From an uncultured Collinsella sp. (GTDB lineage Bacteria > Actinomycetota > Coriobacteriia > Coriobacteriales > Coriobacteriaceae): a DNA stretch of 15,280 bases. The notes under the pieces were generated by a model that was not told the origin of the DNA, did not search any database, and saw only the letters and a program-made list of their open reading frames with translations. Where the stretch lies: assembly GCA_900545995.1 (NCBI GenBank), contig URBM01000032.1, positions 1 to 15,280 of the forward strand, read 5' to 3'. The translations under genes were made by a program, and so were the position numbers. Positions 6,994 through 13,357 of the stretch are shown here, piece by piece. Position 1 is the stretch's first letter. Each line of letters starts with the position of its first letter.

Positions 6994-8406
6994 ATGGACG
7001 CAACCGCAATTATCCTCGCCGCCGGCGAGGGCACCCGCATGAAGTCGAACCACTGCAAGGTTTCGCACAAGATCCTGGGCAAGCCCATGGTTCAGTGGAT
7101 CGTCGACGCCACCATCAAGGCCGGCTGCAGCCGCGTCGTGGTCGTCATCGGCAGCCACGCCGACGAGATGCGCGCCCTCATCGACGGCGCCTACGCCAGC
7201 AGCGCCACCAAGGTCGAGTGCGTCGAGCAGACCGAGCGCCTGGGCACCGGTCACGCCGTGAAGGTCGCGCTCGAGGCCTGCGGCATCACGCAAGGCCCCG
7301 TCGTCGTGCTCAACGGCGACCTGCCGCTCATCACCGCCGACACCGTCGCCAAGTTCGCGCAAACCGTCGCCACCGGCGAGCTCGCCTGCACCGTCATGAC
7401 CATGACCCCGCCCGACCCCTTCGGCTACGGCCGCATCAAGCTGGGCGCCGATGGTCAGATCGAGCGTATCATCGAGCAGAAGGACTGCACGCCCGAGCAG
7501 GCCGCCACGTTGCTCGAGTGCAACGCCGGCTGCTACGCCTTTGACGGCGCGCAGCTCGCCGCCCACATTAACGAGATCGGCAACGACAACGCGCAGTCCG
7601 AGTACTACCTGCCCGACATGCTCGAAATCCTCAAGGGTCACGGCCAGGCGGTCTCCATCTTCCACTGCGATGACTACCGCGACGGCCTGGGCGTCAACAG
7701 CCGCATTCAGCTCGCGCAGCTCACCGCCATCGCGCGCGACCGCATCAACGAGCACTGGATGGCCGAGGGCGTCACGTTCATCGATCCCACGCAGGCCTGG
7801 ATCGGCCCCGACGCTGTTATCGGCCGTGACACCGTCGTGTGGCCGCAGACGCACCTGATCGGCCACGTCACCGTGGGCGAGGAGTGCCAGCTTGGCCCCA
7901 ACAGCCGCCTCACCGACACCACCGTCGGCAGCGGCTGCGTCATCGATGAGACTATCGCCATCGAGGCCGTCATCGAGAACGGCGTCGACTGCGGCCCGCG
8001 CGCCTACCTGCGCCCGGGCACCCACATGCTCGACGGATCTAAGGCCGGAACGCACGTGGAGATCAAGAAGTCCACGATCGGCGAGGGCTCCAAGGTGCCG
8101 CACCTGTCCTACATCGGCGACACCACCATGGGCTCCGGCGTCAACGTGGGCGCGGGCTCCATCACCTGCAACTACGACGGCGTGCACAAGCACAAGACCG
8201 TCATCGGCAAGGACGCCTTCATCGGTTCCGACACCATGATGGTCGCGCCTGCCCAGATCGGCGACGGCGCGCTCGTGGCCGCCGGCTCCGTCATCACCGA
8301 GCCGGTCCCGGCCGACGCACTTGGCCTGGGTCGTGCCCGCCAGGTAAACATTGAGGGCTGGGCCGCCGATTACCGCCGCCGTCTGCACGAGGACGACGAG
8401 GTATAA
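6994..8406 (+). CDS. glmU: Bifunctional GlmU, UDP-GlcNAc synthesis
   Basis: A 470-residue cytoplasmic enzyme that acetylates glucosamine-1-phosphate and then uridylates it to UDP-N-acetylglucosamine, the precursor for peptidoglycan. The N-terminal uridyltransferase domain has LAAGEGTRMKS (residues 8-18), QTERLGTGHA, NGDLPLI with the metal-binding Asp, and GYGRI. The C-terminal left-handed beta-helix acetyltransferase has hexapeptide repeats, AYLRPGT, HVEIKKSTIGEGSK, PHLSYIGD with the catalytic His, and NVGAGSITCNYDG. Length is standard. ATG 6994 has AGGAG (6984-6988) five bases upstream. An open stretch upstream in frame is an artefact of the antisense ecfT region. It is divergent from the ECF operon and followed by a terminator, then prs. 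Confidence 0.97.
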   Translation: MDATAIILAAGEGTRMKSNHCKVSHKILGKPMVQWIVDATIKAGCSRVVVVIGSHADEMRALIDGAYASSATKVECVEQTERLGTGHAVKVALEACGITQGPVVVLNGDLPLITADTVAKFAQTVATGELACTVMTMTPPDPFGYGRIKLGADGQIERIIEQKDCTPEQAATLLECNAGCYAFDGAQLAAHINEIGNDNAQSEYYLPDMLEILKGHGQAVSIFHCDDYRDGLGVNSRIQLAQLTAIARDRINEHWMAEGVTFIDPTQAWIGPDAVIGRDTVVWPQTHLIGHVTVGEECQLGPNSRLTDTTVGSGCVIDETIAIEAVIENGVDCGPRAYLRPGTHMLDGSKAGTHVEIKKSTIGEGSKVPHLSYIGDTTMGSGVNVGAGSITCNYDGVHKHKTVIGKDAFIGSDTMMVAPAQIGDGALVAAGSVITEPVPADALGLGRARQVNIEGWAADYRRRLHEDDEV

Positions 8407-8423
8407 CGTTTTACCAAGCATCT

Positions 8424-8456
8424 AAGGAGCTGTTCCCATGGGGGCGGCTCCTTTTT
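8424..8456 (+). terminator. Intrinsic terminator after glmU
   Basis: AAGGAGC (8424-8430) pairs with GCTCCTT (8447-8453), and the stem can continue inward through G-C and G-U pairs towards a CATG loop. It is followed by T residues to 8456. It lies 18 bp past the glmU stop, so glmU and prs are at least partly separate units. The rest of 8457-8597 holds no gene. TTGACG at 8501 and TACAAT at 8548 are isolated promoter-like boxes that do not pair at normal spacing. Confidence 0.85.
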
Positions 8457-8597
8457 CTATCGTGACCTGCGCAACCGGATGAGTGGTCGGTTCGTGTCCG
8501 TTGACGGTAAAGACGTTATCAAGACCCGATTAACCCCGTCGCGCGGTTACAATGCAACAAGGCATCTATATGGCATTCGATATAAAGGAGAAGGGTA

Positions 8598-9584
8598 ATG
8601 CCGATTAATGATCCCGAGAAGTCGGAGAATATGCGCAAGTCCATCCGCGTGTATTCCGGTTCCTCCAACCGTCCCCTCGCTCAGAAGATCGCTGAGTACC
8701 TTGGGGTCGAGCTTTCGGGCCTTACGCTAAAGCAGTTCGCCAATGGTGAGATTTACGCCCGCTACGACGAGACCGTCCGCGGCGCCGACGTCTTCCTGAT
8801 TCAGTCCGTGGCCGGCGGCAACGTCAACGACATGCTCATGGAGCTGCTCATCGCCACCGACGCTGCCAAGCGCGCATCCGCCCGCTCCATCACCGCCGTC
8901 ATCACCCACTACGGCTATGCCCGCCAGGACCGCAAGGCCGGCCCGCGCGAGCCCATCACCGCCCGCCTCGTCGCCAACCTGCTCGAGCGCGCTGGCGTCA
9001 ACCGCATCATCACCCTCGACCTGCACCAGGGCCAGATTCAGGGCTTCTTCGATATCCCGGTTAACCACCTGTCCGCGCTGCCGCTGTTTGGCCAGTACTA
9101 CAACGACATGCACTTCGACACCGACAACCTGGTTGTCGTCTCCCCCGATGTGGGCCGCGCCAAGGCCGCCAAGAAGCTGTCCGACATGCTCGGCTGCGAC
9201 CTGGCCATCGCCCACAAGGGCCGTCCGCGCCACAACGCCGCCGAGGTCATGGGCATCATCGGTGACATCAAGGGCAAGACCTGCATCATCAACGACGACA
9301 TGATCGACACCGCTGGCACCCTGTGCGCCAACGTCAAGGAGCTCAAGGCTATGGGCGCTGGCGACATCTACGTCTGCGCCACCCACGGCATCTTCTCCGG
9401 TCCGGCCATCGAGCGTCTGAACGACGCCCCGATCGTCGAGTGCCTCGTCACCGACGCCATTCCCGTCGAGGTCGGCGGCAAAATCAAGACCATCTCGGTC
9501 GCCGAGGAGTTCGCTCAGGCCATCTCCGCCGTTTACCACGAGGAGCCCGTCTCCACGCTCGTCGGCGGCGACTTCGCGCTGTAA
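8598..9584 (+). CDS. prs: Ribose-phosphate pyrophosphokinase (PRPP synthetase)
   Basis: A 328-residue cytoplasmic enzyme that makes PRPP from ribose-5-phosphate and ATP for purine, pyrimidine, His, Trp and NAD synthesis. Motifs are FANGEIYARYDETVRG near the N-terminus, THYGYARQDRKAGPREPITA, the metal and ribose site TLDLHQGQIQGFFDIPVNHL, VSPDVGRAKAAKK, and the PRPP loop NDDMIDTAGTL. Length is normal for class I enzymes. ATG 8598 has AAAGGAG (8584-8590) seven bases upstream. The 11 residues before MRKSIRVYSG are a short extension, so a later start at that Met is a weaker alternative. The glmU-prs-pth neighbourhood is common in bacteria; here prs and pth are separated by an inserted block. Confidence 0.97.
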   Translation: MPINDPEKSENMRKSIRVYSGSSNRPLAQKIAEYLGVELSGLTLKQFANGEIYARYDETVRGADVFLIQSVAGGNVNDMLMELLIATDAAKRASARSITAVITHYGYARQDRKAGPREPITARLVANLLERAGVNRIITLDLHQGQIQGFFDIPVNHLSALPLFGQYYNDMHFDTDNLVVVSPDVGRAKAAKKLSDMLGCDLAIAHKGRPRHNAAEVMGIIGDIKGKTCIINDDMIDTAGTLCANVKELKAMGAGDIYVCATHGIFSGPAIERLNDAPIVECLVTDAIPVEVGGKIKTISVAEEFAQAISAVYHEEPVSTLVGGDFAL

Positions 9585-9617
9585 TCCAGCGTGCATCTCA
9601 TCATCTTTGGTGTTTTT

Positions 9618-9649
9618 AAAGGGTCGGAAGCTCGCTTCCGACCCTTTTT
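9618..9649 (+). terminator. Intrinsic terminator after prs
   Basis: A perfect 13-bp stem, AAAGGGTCGGAAG (9618-9630) with its reverse complement (9635-9647), has a CTCG loop and a T-tract at 9645-9649. It is a textbook rho-independent terminator, 33 bp past the prs stop. AAA on its left arm also allows function in the reverse direction. Confidence 0.96.
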
Positions 9650-9670
9650 CTACCCCTCGACAACCTTCCC

Positions 9671-9872
9671 TGGACAATTAGTTCAGATACGTATTTTTTT
9701 AAAGCTCCAAAGGCCGTTCTGAGCCTTCTGAGCTCCCCGGCGAACGCCATACTGCCCAAAGCTCATCGCTTTCGAGTACGACCGCCGCATATTTACCCTC
9801 AAGTCGCCCTCGAAAGCCCTTAGAAACGCCTCGAACGCCCGCCGTCTTATACGTATCTGAACTAACTGTCCA
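9671..9872. mobile_element. MITE-like element 1, 202 bp, 24-bp TIRs
   Basis: The left end at 9671-9694 begins TGGACAATTAGTTCA and ends in the palindrome ATACGTAT. The right end at 9849-9872 is its reverse complement, with one mismatch in 24 at the seventh base. The interior has short open frames on the minus strand but no recognisable protein. The ends match those of the element at 11197-11400. No transposase and no clear target duplication (CCC on the left, GTA on the right). It is best read as a non-autonomous inverted-repeat element; a transcribed copy would fold into a long hairpin. Confidence 0.78.
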
Positions 9873-10035
9873 GTAGCTATCGTCAACCTTCGCGGCAGAG
9901 CTCAATTTCCTGCAATCCCCTCAACCGATTCCACCGATTTCATAACACCCAGCCGTTCATGGCGCGCAGCGCCCCGCTGAGCGAAAAGAACGGTATGGCG
10001 GTCGCATTCTGCCGCCAACTTAGTACGTTATAGCT
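9873..10035 (+). promoter_or_regulatory. Upstream region of the nuclease-like gene; hairpin and possible leaderless start
   Basis: No gene is seen here. TGGCGG (9996-10001) and CCGCCA (10012-10017) form a six-bp hairpin just ahead of the gene. TACGTT (10024-10029) fits the TAnnnT -10 pattern at the distance expected if transcription began at the A of the start codon 10036. No Shine-Dalgarno sequence lies before that ATG, and TAG at 10021 blocks any earlier in-frame start. Leaderless translation, common in actinobacteria, is therefore the simplest reading but is inference. Confidence 0.4.
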
Positions 10036-11163
10036 ATGACGACCGTGATTTCACATCTCTCCGCCCTCCGCGCAATTCGTCGCGCACGACGGGCGTACTC
10101 TGCCCTACCCTGGGACTCCGTTGATAGCGAACAGCAAGCACAGGCCTTGGCTGGCTGCATTCCCAACAATGACGCGATAGACTTTGGCGCACTTTCGATA
10201 CTCGACGCCTGGAATGAAGATGATTCCGAACTGCTCGATCTTCTCGTTTCAAACGAAGACAACAGGCGCCCCGACAAGCGACTTCTTCAGCATATTCTCT
10301 CCACTCCTCTTCCTGAAGGTGCAATTATGCACGTCGAGGCCGACATCTACGCAACGTCTCCTGCCATGACAGCCATGCTTTGTTCCAAAAATGAATCAGT
10401 CGCCAAAACCTTGATGCTCCTTATGGAGCTGCTCGGAACCTACTCCCTTCCTCCCGGGGCAACATACCCCATTGCCTATGACGACATCTGGCCCAAGGGC
10501 GATGACTACGAAGCGATGGACGACCTCGATTGCCGGGGCGACCAGTCGGCGACCGAACAGCAGAACGAAACCCGCTACGAACAGGCACACTACAAATGCG
10601 AGCCCGCCACGACCATCGAAGATCTCGAGACTGTTGCACAGCTTGCCAAAAGCAGCTCATACACCTCGTTTCGCACGGCAGTCAAGCTCGCCCGACCCGG
10701 ATCTGCATCCCCAGCCGAATCCCTAATGTTTGCCGTTCTCGGAGCGCCCATGCGCTTTGGCGGATTCGGATGTTGCAGCCTGCCCATGGGAGGCCTGCTA
10801 CTCAACTATCGAATCGACTTCGACACTCTTGCGGTCAACATGTCCTCCGGCATCCCTTACGCCATCTGCGACCTATATTGCCCGGCCGCCGGAGTCGACA
10901 ACGAATACAACGGAATTGGGCATGAGCTTCAAAACGCTCGCATCCACGATGGCAATCGAAATAATGGCCTCAAGGCAATGGGCATCCACGTCCTGGTTAT
11001 CAATCGCGACCAAATGAAAGACCTTGTTGCACTCGAAGCCTTCGCCCAAACGATGCATCGACTCGCGGGAGTCCGATTCCGATACCGTATCAAGGGCTAT
11101 CGCAAGCGTCAGGCCGCTTGGCTCAACGCCCTGCGGGCCGGAATCGGCCTTGCGCCGGTCTAA
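10036..11163 (+). CDS. Hypothetical protein with a Vsr/DUF559-like nuclease C-terminus
   Basis: A 375-residue protein without a firm family name. The middle, SASPAESL (223-230) then RFGGFG (240-245), and the C-terminal run ICDLYCPAAGVDNEYNGIGHE (277-297), HDGNRNNGLKAMGIHVLVIN (304-323) follow the pattern of Vsr/DUF559-type PD-(D/E)XK nucleases, also found at the C-terminus of AbiEi-like proteins. Candidate active-site residues are E228, D279, E290 and H296. Where relatives usually have ExDG this protein has E-Y-N-G, so activity may be altered. The N-terminal 200 residues contain RAIRRARRAYSALP and an acidic middle, with no recognised domain. No signal peptide or membrane segment. Codon use is visibly less GC-rich (more AAA, TCA, GAA) than prs or pth, and it sits between two matching TIR elements, so recent transfer is likely. 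Possible roles include phage defence or element maintenance; none is shown. Confidence 0.7.
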   Translation: MTTVISHLSALRAIRRARRAYSALPWDSVDSEQQAQALAGCIPNNDAIDFGALSILDAWNEDDSELLDLLVSNEDNRRPDKRLLQHILSTPLPEGAIMHVEADIYATSPAMTAMLCSKNESVAKTLMLLMELLGTYSLPPGATYPIAYDDIWPKGDDYEAMDDLDCRGDQSATEQQNETRYEQAHYKCEPATTIEDLETVAQLAKSSSYTSFRTAVKLARPGSASPAESLMFAVLGAPMRFGGFGCCSLPMGGLLLNYRIDFDTLAVNMSSGIPYAICDLYCPAAGVDNEYNGIGHELQNARIHDGNRNNGLKAMGIHVLVINRDQMKDLVALEAFAQTMHRLAGVRFRYRIKGYRKRQAAWLNALRAGIGLAPV

Positions 11164-11196
11164 ACGGCGAATCACCCGTGCACCGTCGAGCAGGGC

Positions 11197-11400
11197 TGGA
11201 CAGTTAGTTCAAATACGTATAAATGGACACATTGAATTAGGCTGTTTTGCAGTTATCTCTATACCATTCGCCCGATTTGAAGGCAGGGTAGACTTCAAAA
11301 CAGCGTCATATGGACTAACTAAAGCTCCAAAACAACGTATCGGCATTGAATTGAGCACTTCGAGTCCTCAGAACTTATACGTATCTGAACTAACTGTCCA
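11197..11400. mobile_element. MITE-like element 2, 204 bp, 24-bp TIRs
   Basis: The left end at 11197-11220 begins TGGACAGTTAGTTCA, and the right end at 11377-11400 is its reverse complement with one mismatch (CAAATACG versus CAGATACG). The right end is identical, base for base, to the right end of the element at 9849-9872. The interior differs clearly from that element by eye, although total lengths differ by only two bases and weak resemblance appears when element 1 is reversed. It begins 34 bp after the nuclease-like gene and ends 115 bp before pth. There is no transposase. Confidence 0.78.
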
Positions 11401-11455
11401 CCTCGGATTTTGACGGCCGTCCAAACGCCCCCAAACAACCTCAATTGCCCTCCAT

Positions 11456-11486
11456 TTGACAGCGGCAACAGGGTCGCTCACCATAG
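11456..11486 (+). promoter_or_regulatory. Weak candidate promoter for pth
   Basis: A consensus -35 TTGACA (11456-11461) lies about 50 bp upstream of pth, outside the TIR element. The best downstream -10 is poor: CCATAG at 11481-11486 with a long 19-base spacer. If real, pth kept its own promoter despite the inserted block. Promoters inside the element are not excluded. Confidence 0.3.
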
Positions 11487-11514
11487 CAGGCGACAAATCA
11501 ACGAAAGGATGAAC

Positions 11515-12144
11515 ATGGCAGCTGCACAGCCGCTTAAGATTCGCATGGTTGCCGGACTTGGCAACCCCGGCGATGAGTATGCCGAGACCCGCCACAACGC
11601 CGGCTTTAAGGCAATCGACGAGCTGGCCCGTCAGGCCGGCGTCACGTACTGGAAAAACCAGGCAGGCGCCGAGGTCGCGCTCATTAATATCAACGATGCC
11701 GAGGAAGAGAACGGCAAGCGCCAGATCGTGCTGGTCAAGCCGCAGTCGTATATGAATACCTCGGGTGGCCCCATCTCCAAGCTCTGCCGCGAGTACAAGA
11801 TCAAGGCCGAGGAGCTGCTCGTAATCCACGACGAGCTCGACATTCCCGCCGGCGACGTACGTGTTAAGGTGGGCGGTGGCCACGCCGGTCACAACGGCCT
11901 GCGCTCCATCATCGACAAGATGGGCAGCCGCGACTTCAGCCGCATCCGCACCGGCATCGGCAACCCTCCCGGCAAGATGGCCGTCGCCGACTACGTGCTT
12001 AAGCAGCTGCGCGCCCGCGAGGCCGAGGATTTCCAGGACACCTGCGCCCGCGCCGCAGATGCCGCCGGTCTGGCAATCGTGCACGGCGTGATCTATGCCC
12101 GCGACCACGTCAACGGCGCCGCCTCCGCCAACGGCAAGCACTAA
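11515..12144 (+). CDS. pth: Peptidyl-tRNA hydrolase
   Basis: A 209-residue cytoplasmic enzyme that frees tRNA from stalled peptidyl-tRNA. Motifs are VAGLGNPGDEYAETRHNAGF with the catalytic His and the conserved Asn, VKPQSYMNTSG, IHDELDIPAGDVRVKVGGGH with the active-site Asp, HAGHNGLRSI with the conserved Asn, and FSRIRTGIGNPPG. Slightly longer than the usual 190 or so because of an N-terminal extension and a GKRQ-type loop. ATG 11515 is chosen since AAAGG (11504-11508) lies six bases upstream. ATG 11509 would place that site against the codon. It is followed at once by a terminator. Confidence 0.96.
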   Translation: MAAAQPLKIRMVAGLGNPGDEYAETRHNAGFKAIDELARQAGVTYWKNQAGAEVALININDAEEENGKRQIVLVKPQSYMNTSGGPISKLCREYKIKAEELLVIHDELDIPAGDVRVKVGGGHAGHNGLRSIIDKMGSRDFSRIRTGIGNPPGKMAVADYVLKQLRAREAEDFQDTCARAADAAGLAIVHGVIYARDHVNGAASANGKH

Positions 12145-12173
12145 AACCTATCATTTAGGGATAGGTTTATTTT
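12144..12173 (+). terminator. Intrinsic terminator after pth
   Basis: AAACCTATC (12144-12152) pairs perfectly with GATAGGTTT (12160-12168), loop ATTTAGG, followed by ATTTT. It starts on the last base of the pth stop codon. Its right arm is shared with the left arm of the larger inverted repeat at 12163-12327, so the two structures are mutually exclusive. Confidence 0.75.
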
Positions 12174-12327
12174 GGCAGGTTTTAACTGCGGAAACGCCGC
12201 AGCGACCGCATCGCAATAAACCGCGCACCGCCATACACACATAGCACCCCAAAGGGGGCCGACCTCATTGCAACCCGAGGCTGGCCCCTTTGCCGTTTTA
12301 CCCGATAAAACCTGCCAAAATAAACCT
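12163..12327. repeat. 165-bp element closed by a perfect 22-bp inverted repeat
   Basis: Bases 12163-12184 (starting AGGTTTATTTTGGCAGG) are the exact reverse complement of 12306-12327. Inside are a perfect hairpin CTGCGG-AAACG-CCGCAG (12186-12202) and a larger stem-loop (12251-12291). The layout is a closing stem with two internal hairpins, as in a structured RNA or a MITE. No ORF and no transposase. A further hairpin, CTTTGG-TAGG-CCAAAG, follows at 12334-12349. Confidence 0.75.
12251..12300 (+). terminator. Second terminator-like hairpin downstream of pth
   Basis: AAAGGGG (12251-12257) pairs with CCCCTTT (12285-12291), then CC with GG, then CCTC (12263-12266) with GAGG (12277-12280). TTTGCCGTTTTA follows. 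It is a strong GC stem with an interrupted T-tract, inside the 165-bp repeat. It could back up the pth terminator. Confidence 0.6.
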
Positions 12328-12406
12328 CTCCCCCTTTGGTAGGCCAAAGTGGATAAACCCTGCTCCCAACCGCCGAAGACACACGTAAGTGACATGTCCA
12401 TGAGGG

Positions 12407-12412
12407 TATAAT
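12407..12412 (+). promoter_or_regulatory. -10 box of the nfnAB promoter
   Basis: A perfect TATAAT lies at 12407-12412. No good -35 is seen at 16-18 bases; GTGACA at 12389-12394 is too close. Transcription would begin near 12419, leaving about 100 bases of leader before nfnA. The weak -35 may mean help from an activator. Confidence 0.5.
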
Positions 12413-12417
12413 TTGCA

Positions 12418-12454
12418 CCGTATGTCTGCACAACGCCTGTGCACGTACGGTTTT
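12418..12454 (+). promoter_or_regulatory. Attenuator-like hairpin in the nfnA leader
   Basis: CCGTA (12418-12422) pairs with TACGG (12446-12450), and TGCAC (12427-12431) with GTGCA (12439-12443). TTTTATT follows. It sits at or just after the predicted transcription start and 63 bp before nfnA. Further on, CCGTG-GAGG-CACGG (12475-12488) lies inside a GGGC/GCCC pairing (12459-12462 with 12496-12499). ACCGT at 12464-12468 could compete for TACGGT and open the first hairpin. This suggests conditional termination, but no known riboswitch class was recognised. Confidence 0.5.
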
Positions 12455-12517
12455 ATTCGGGCTACCGTCCATTTCCGTGGAGGCACGGTTCGGCGGCCCT
12501 AACAAGAGAGGGGTTCT

Positions 12518-13357
12518 ATGTATAAGATCCTGGAGAAGACGCAGTTCTCGGAGAAGGTGTTCAAGTTCCGCATCGAGGCGCCCGCAATCGCCAAGCATGC
12601 GCACGCTGGACAGTTCCTCATGGTTCGCGCCAACGAGACGGGCGAGCGCGTCCCGTTTACCCTGGCCGGCTGGAACGGTGACGAGGGCTGGGTCGAGTTC
12701 ATCTTCATGGTGATCGGCAAGACCACCGAGATGCTTTCCACCTACGAGGCCGGCGAGTCGCTGCGCGACGTCGTGGGCCCGCTGGGCGTTCCCACCGAGA
12801 TGGCCGAGGGCCCCTGCGCTGTCATTGGCGGTGGCGTCGGCCTGGCAATTGCCTTCCCGGTCGCCAAGCACCTGGTCGAGACCGGCCATGAGGTGCACGC
12901 CATCATGGGCGCCCGCACCAAGGACCTCCTGCTCATGGAGGACCAGTTCCGCGAGCTCCTCGACGAGGACCACATCCACATCACCACTGACGACGGCTCC
13001 TACGGCGAGCAGGGCGTTGTCACCGCTCCGCTGGAGCGCCTGCTGCAGGACAAGGCCGTGAGCCAGGTCTTCTGCGTCGGCCCCGTTCCGATGATGAAGT
13101 TCTCGACCCTCACCGCCCAGAAGTACGACACCCCCATCACCGCGTCGCTCAACCCCATCATGGTTGACGGCACCGGTATGTGCGGCTGCTGCCGCGTCGA
13201 GGTGGGCGGCGTGACCAAGTTCGCTTGCGTCGACGGCCCCGACTTCGATGCCACCCTGGTCGACTGGGATGACCTTCGTGCCCGCCAGGCCGCTTACCGT
13301 TCCGAAGAGGGCGAGTCCCTCAAGGCCTATGAGGAAAAGAGCTGCGCATGCCACTAG
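12518..13357 (+). CDS. nfnA: NfnA-like FAD/NAD-binding [2Fe-2S] subunit
   Basis: A 279-residue protein of the ferredoxin-NADP reductase / PyrK-like family. It is read as the small subunit of NADH-dependent reduced ferredoxin:NADP+ oxidoreductase, an electron-bifurcating enzyme of anaerobes. An FAD-binding barrel is indicated by RVPFTLAGW (residues 46-54), a nucleotide-binding GGGVGLAIAFPVA (about 104-116), and a C-terminal cluster site, VDGTGMCGCC with Asp217, Cys222 and Cys225, then FACVDG with Cys237. The one-Asp, three-Cys ligand set is what is known for the NfnA [2Fe-2S] cluster. The tail KSCACH is Cys-rich and unusual. GAGAGGGG lies about five bases upstream of ATG 12518. It overlaps nfnB by 10 bases. 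An alternative reading is a sulfide dehydrogenase or glutamate synthase-associated reductase subunit, which is closely similar. Confidence 0.87.
   Translation: MYKILEKTQFSEKVFKFRIEAPAIAKHAHAGQFLMVRANETGERVPFTLAGWNGDEGWVEFIFMVIGKTTEMLSTYEAGESLRDVVGPLGVPTEMAEGPCAVIGGGVGLAIAFPVAKHLVETGHEVHAIMGARTKDLLLMEDQFRELLDEDHIHITTDDGSYGEQGVVTAPLERLLQDKAVSQVFCVGPVPMMKFSTLTAQKYDTPITASLNPIMVDGTGMCGCCRVEVGGVTKFACVDGPDFDATLVDWDDLRARQAAYRSEEGESLKAYEEKSCACH

Larger units (their letters stand above)
9671..11400. mobile_element. Putative composite cassette: nuclease-like gene between two matching TIR elements
   Basis: Two elements of about 200 bp with the same 24-bp terminal inverted repeats (9671-9872 and 11197-11400) flank one gene (10036-11163). 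The block sits exactly between the prs terminator and pth, genes often adjacent in bacteria. The outermost ends are themselves inverted repeats of each other, so the 1,730-bp block resembles a composite transposon carrying one cargo gene. No transposase is present, so movement would need enzymes from elsewhere. Flanks (CCC before 9671, CCT after 11400) give no convincing target duplication. Two independent insertions on either side of a resident gene remain possible. Confidence 0.5.

Noticed and set aside
6916..8421. 501-codon minus-strand open frame across glmU
   Set aside because: A mirror frame of a GC-rich gene, rich in Val/Asp/Gly/Ala repeats; glmU on the other strand has full motifs.
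8727..9677. 316-codon minus-strand open frame across prs
   Set aside because: Antisense shadow of prs with no family motifs.
9683..9905. Small minus-strand proteins inside TIR element 1
   Set aside because: They start or end in the terminal repeats, have no ribosome site, and the matching element 2 does not keep a comparable frame.
12182..13354. 390-codon minus-strand open frame across nfnA
   Set aside because: Antisense shadow of nfnA that also runs through the structured intergenic region.
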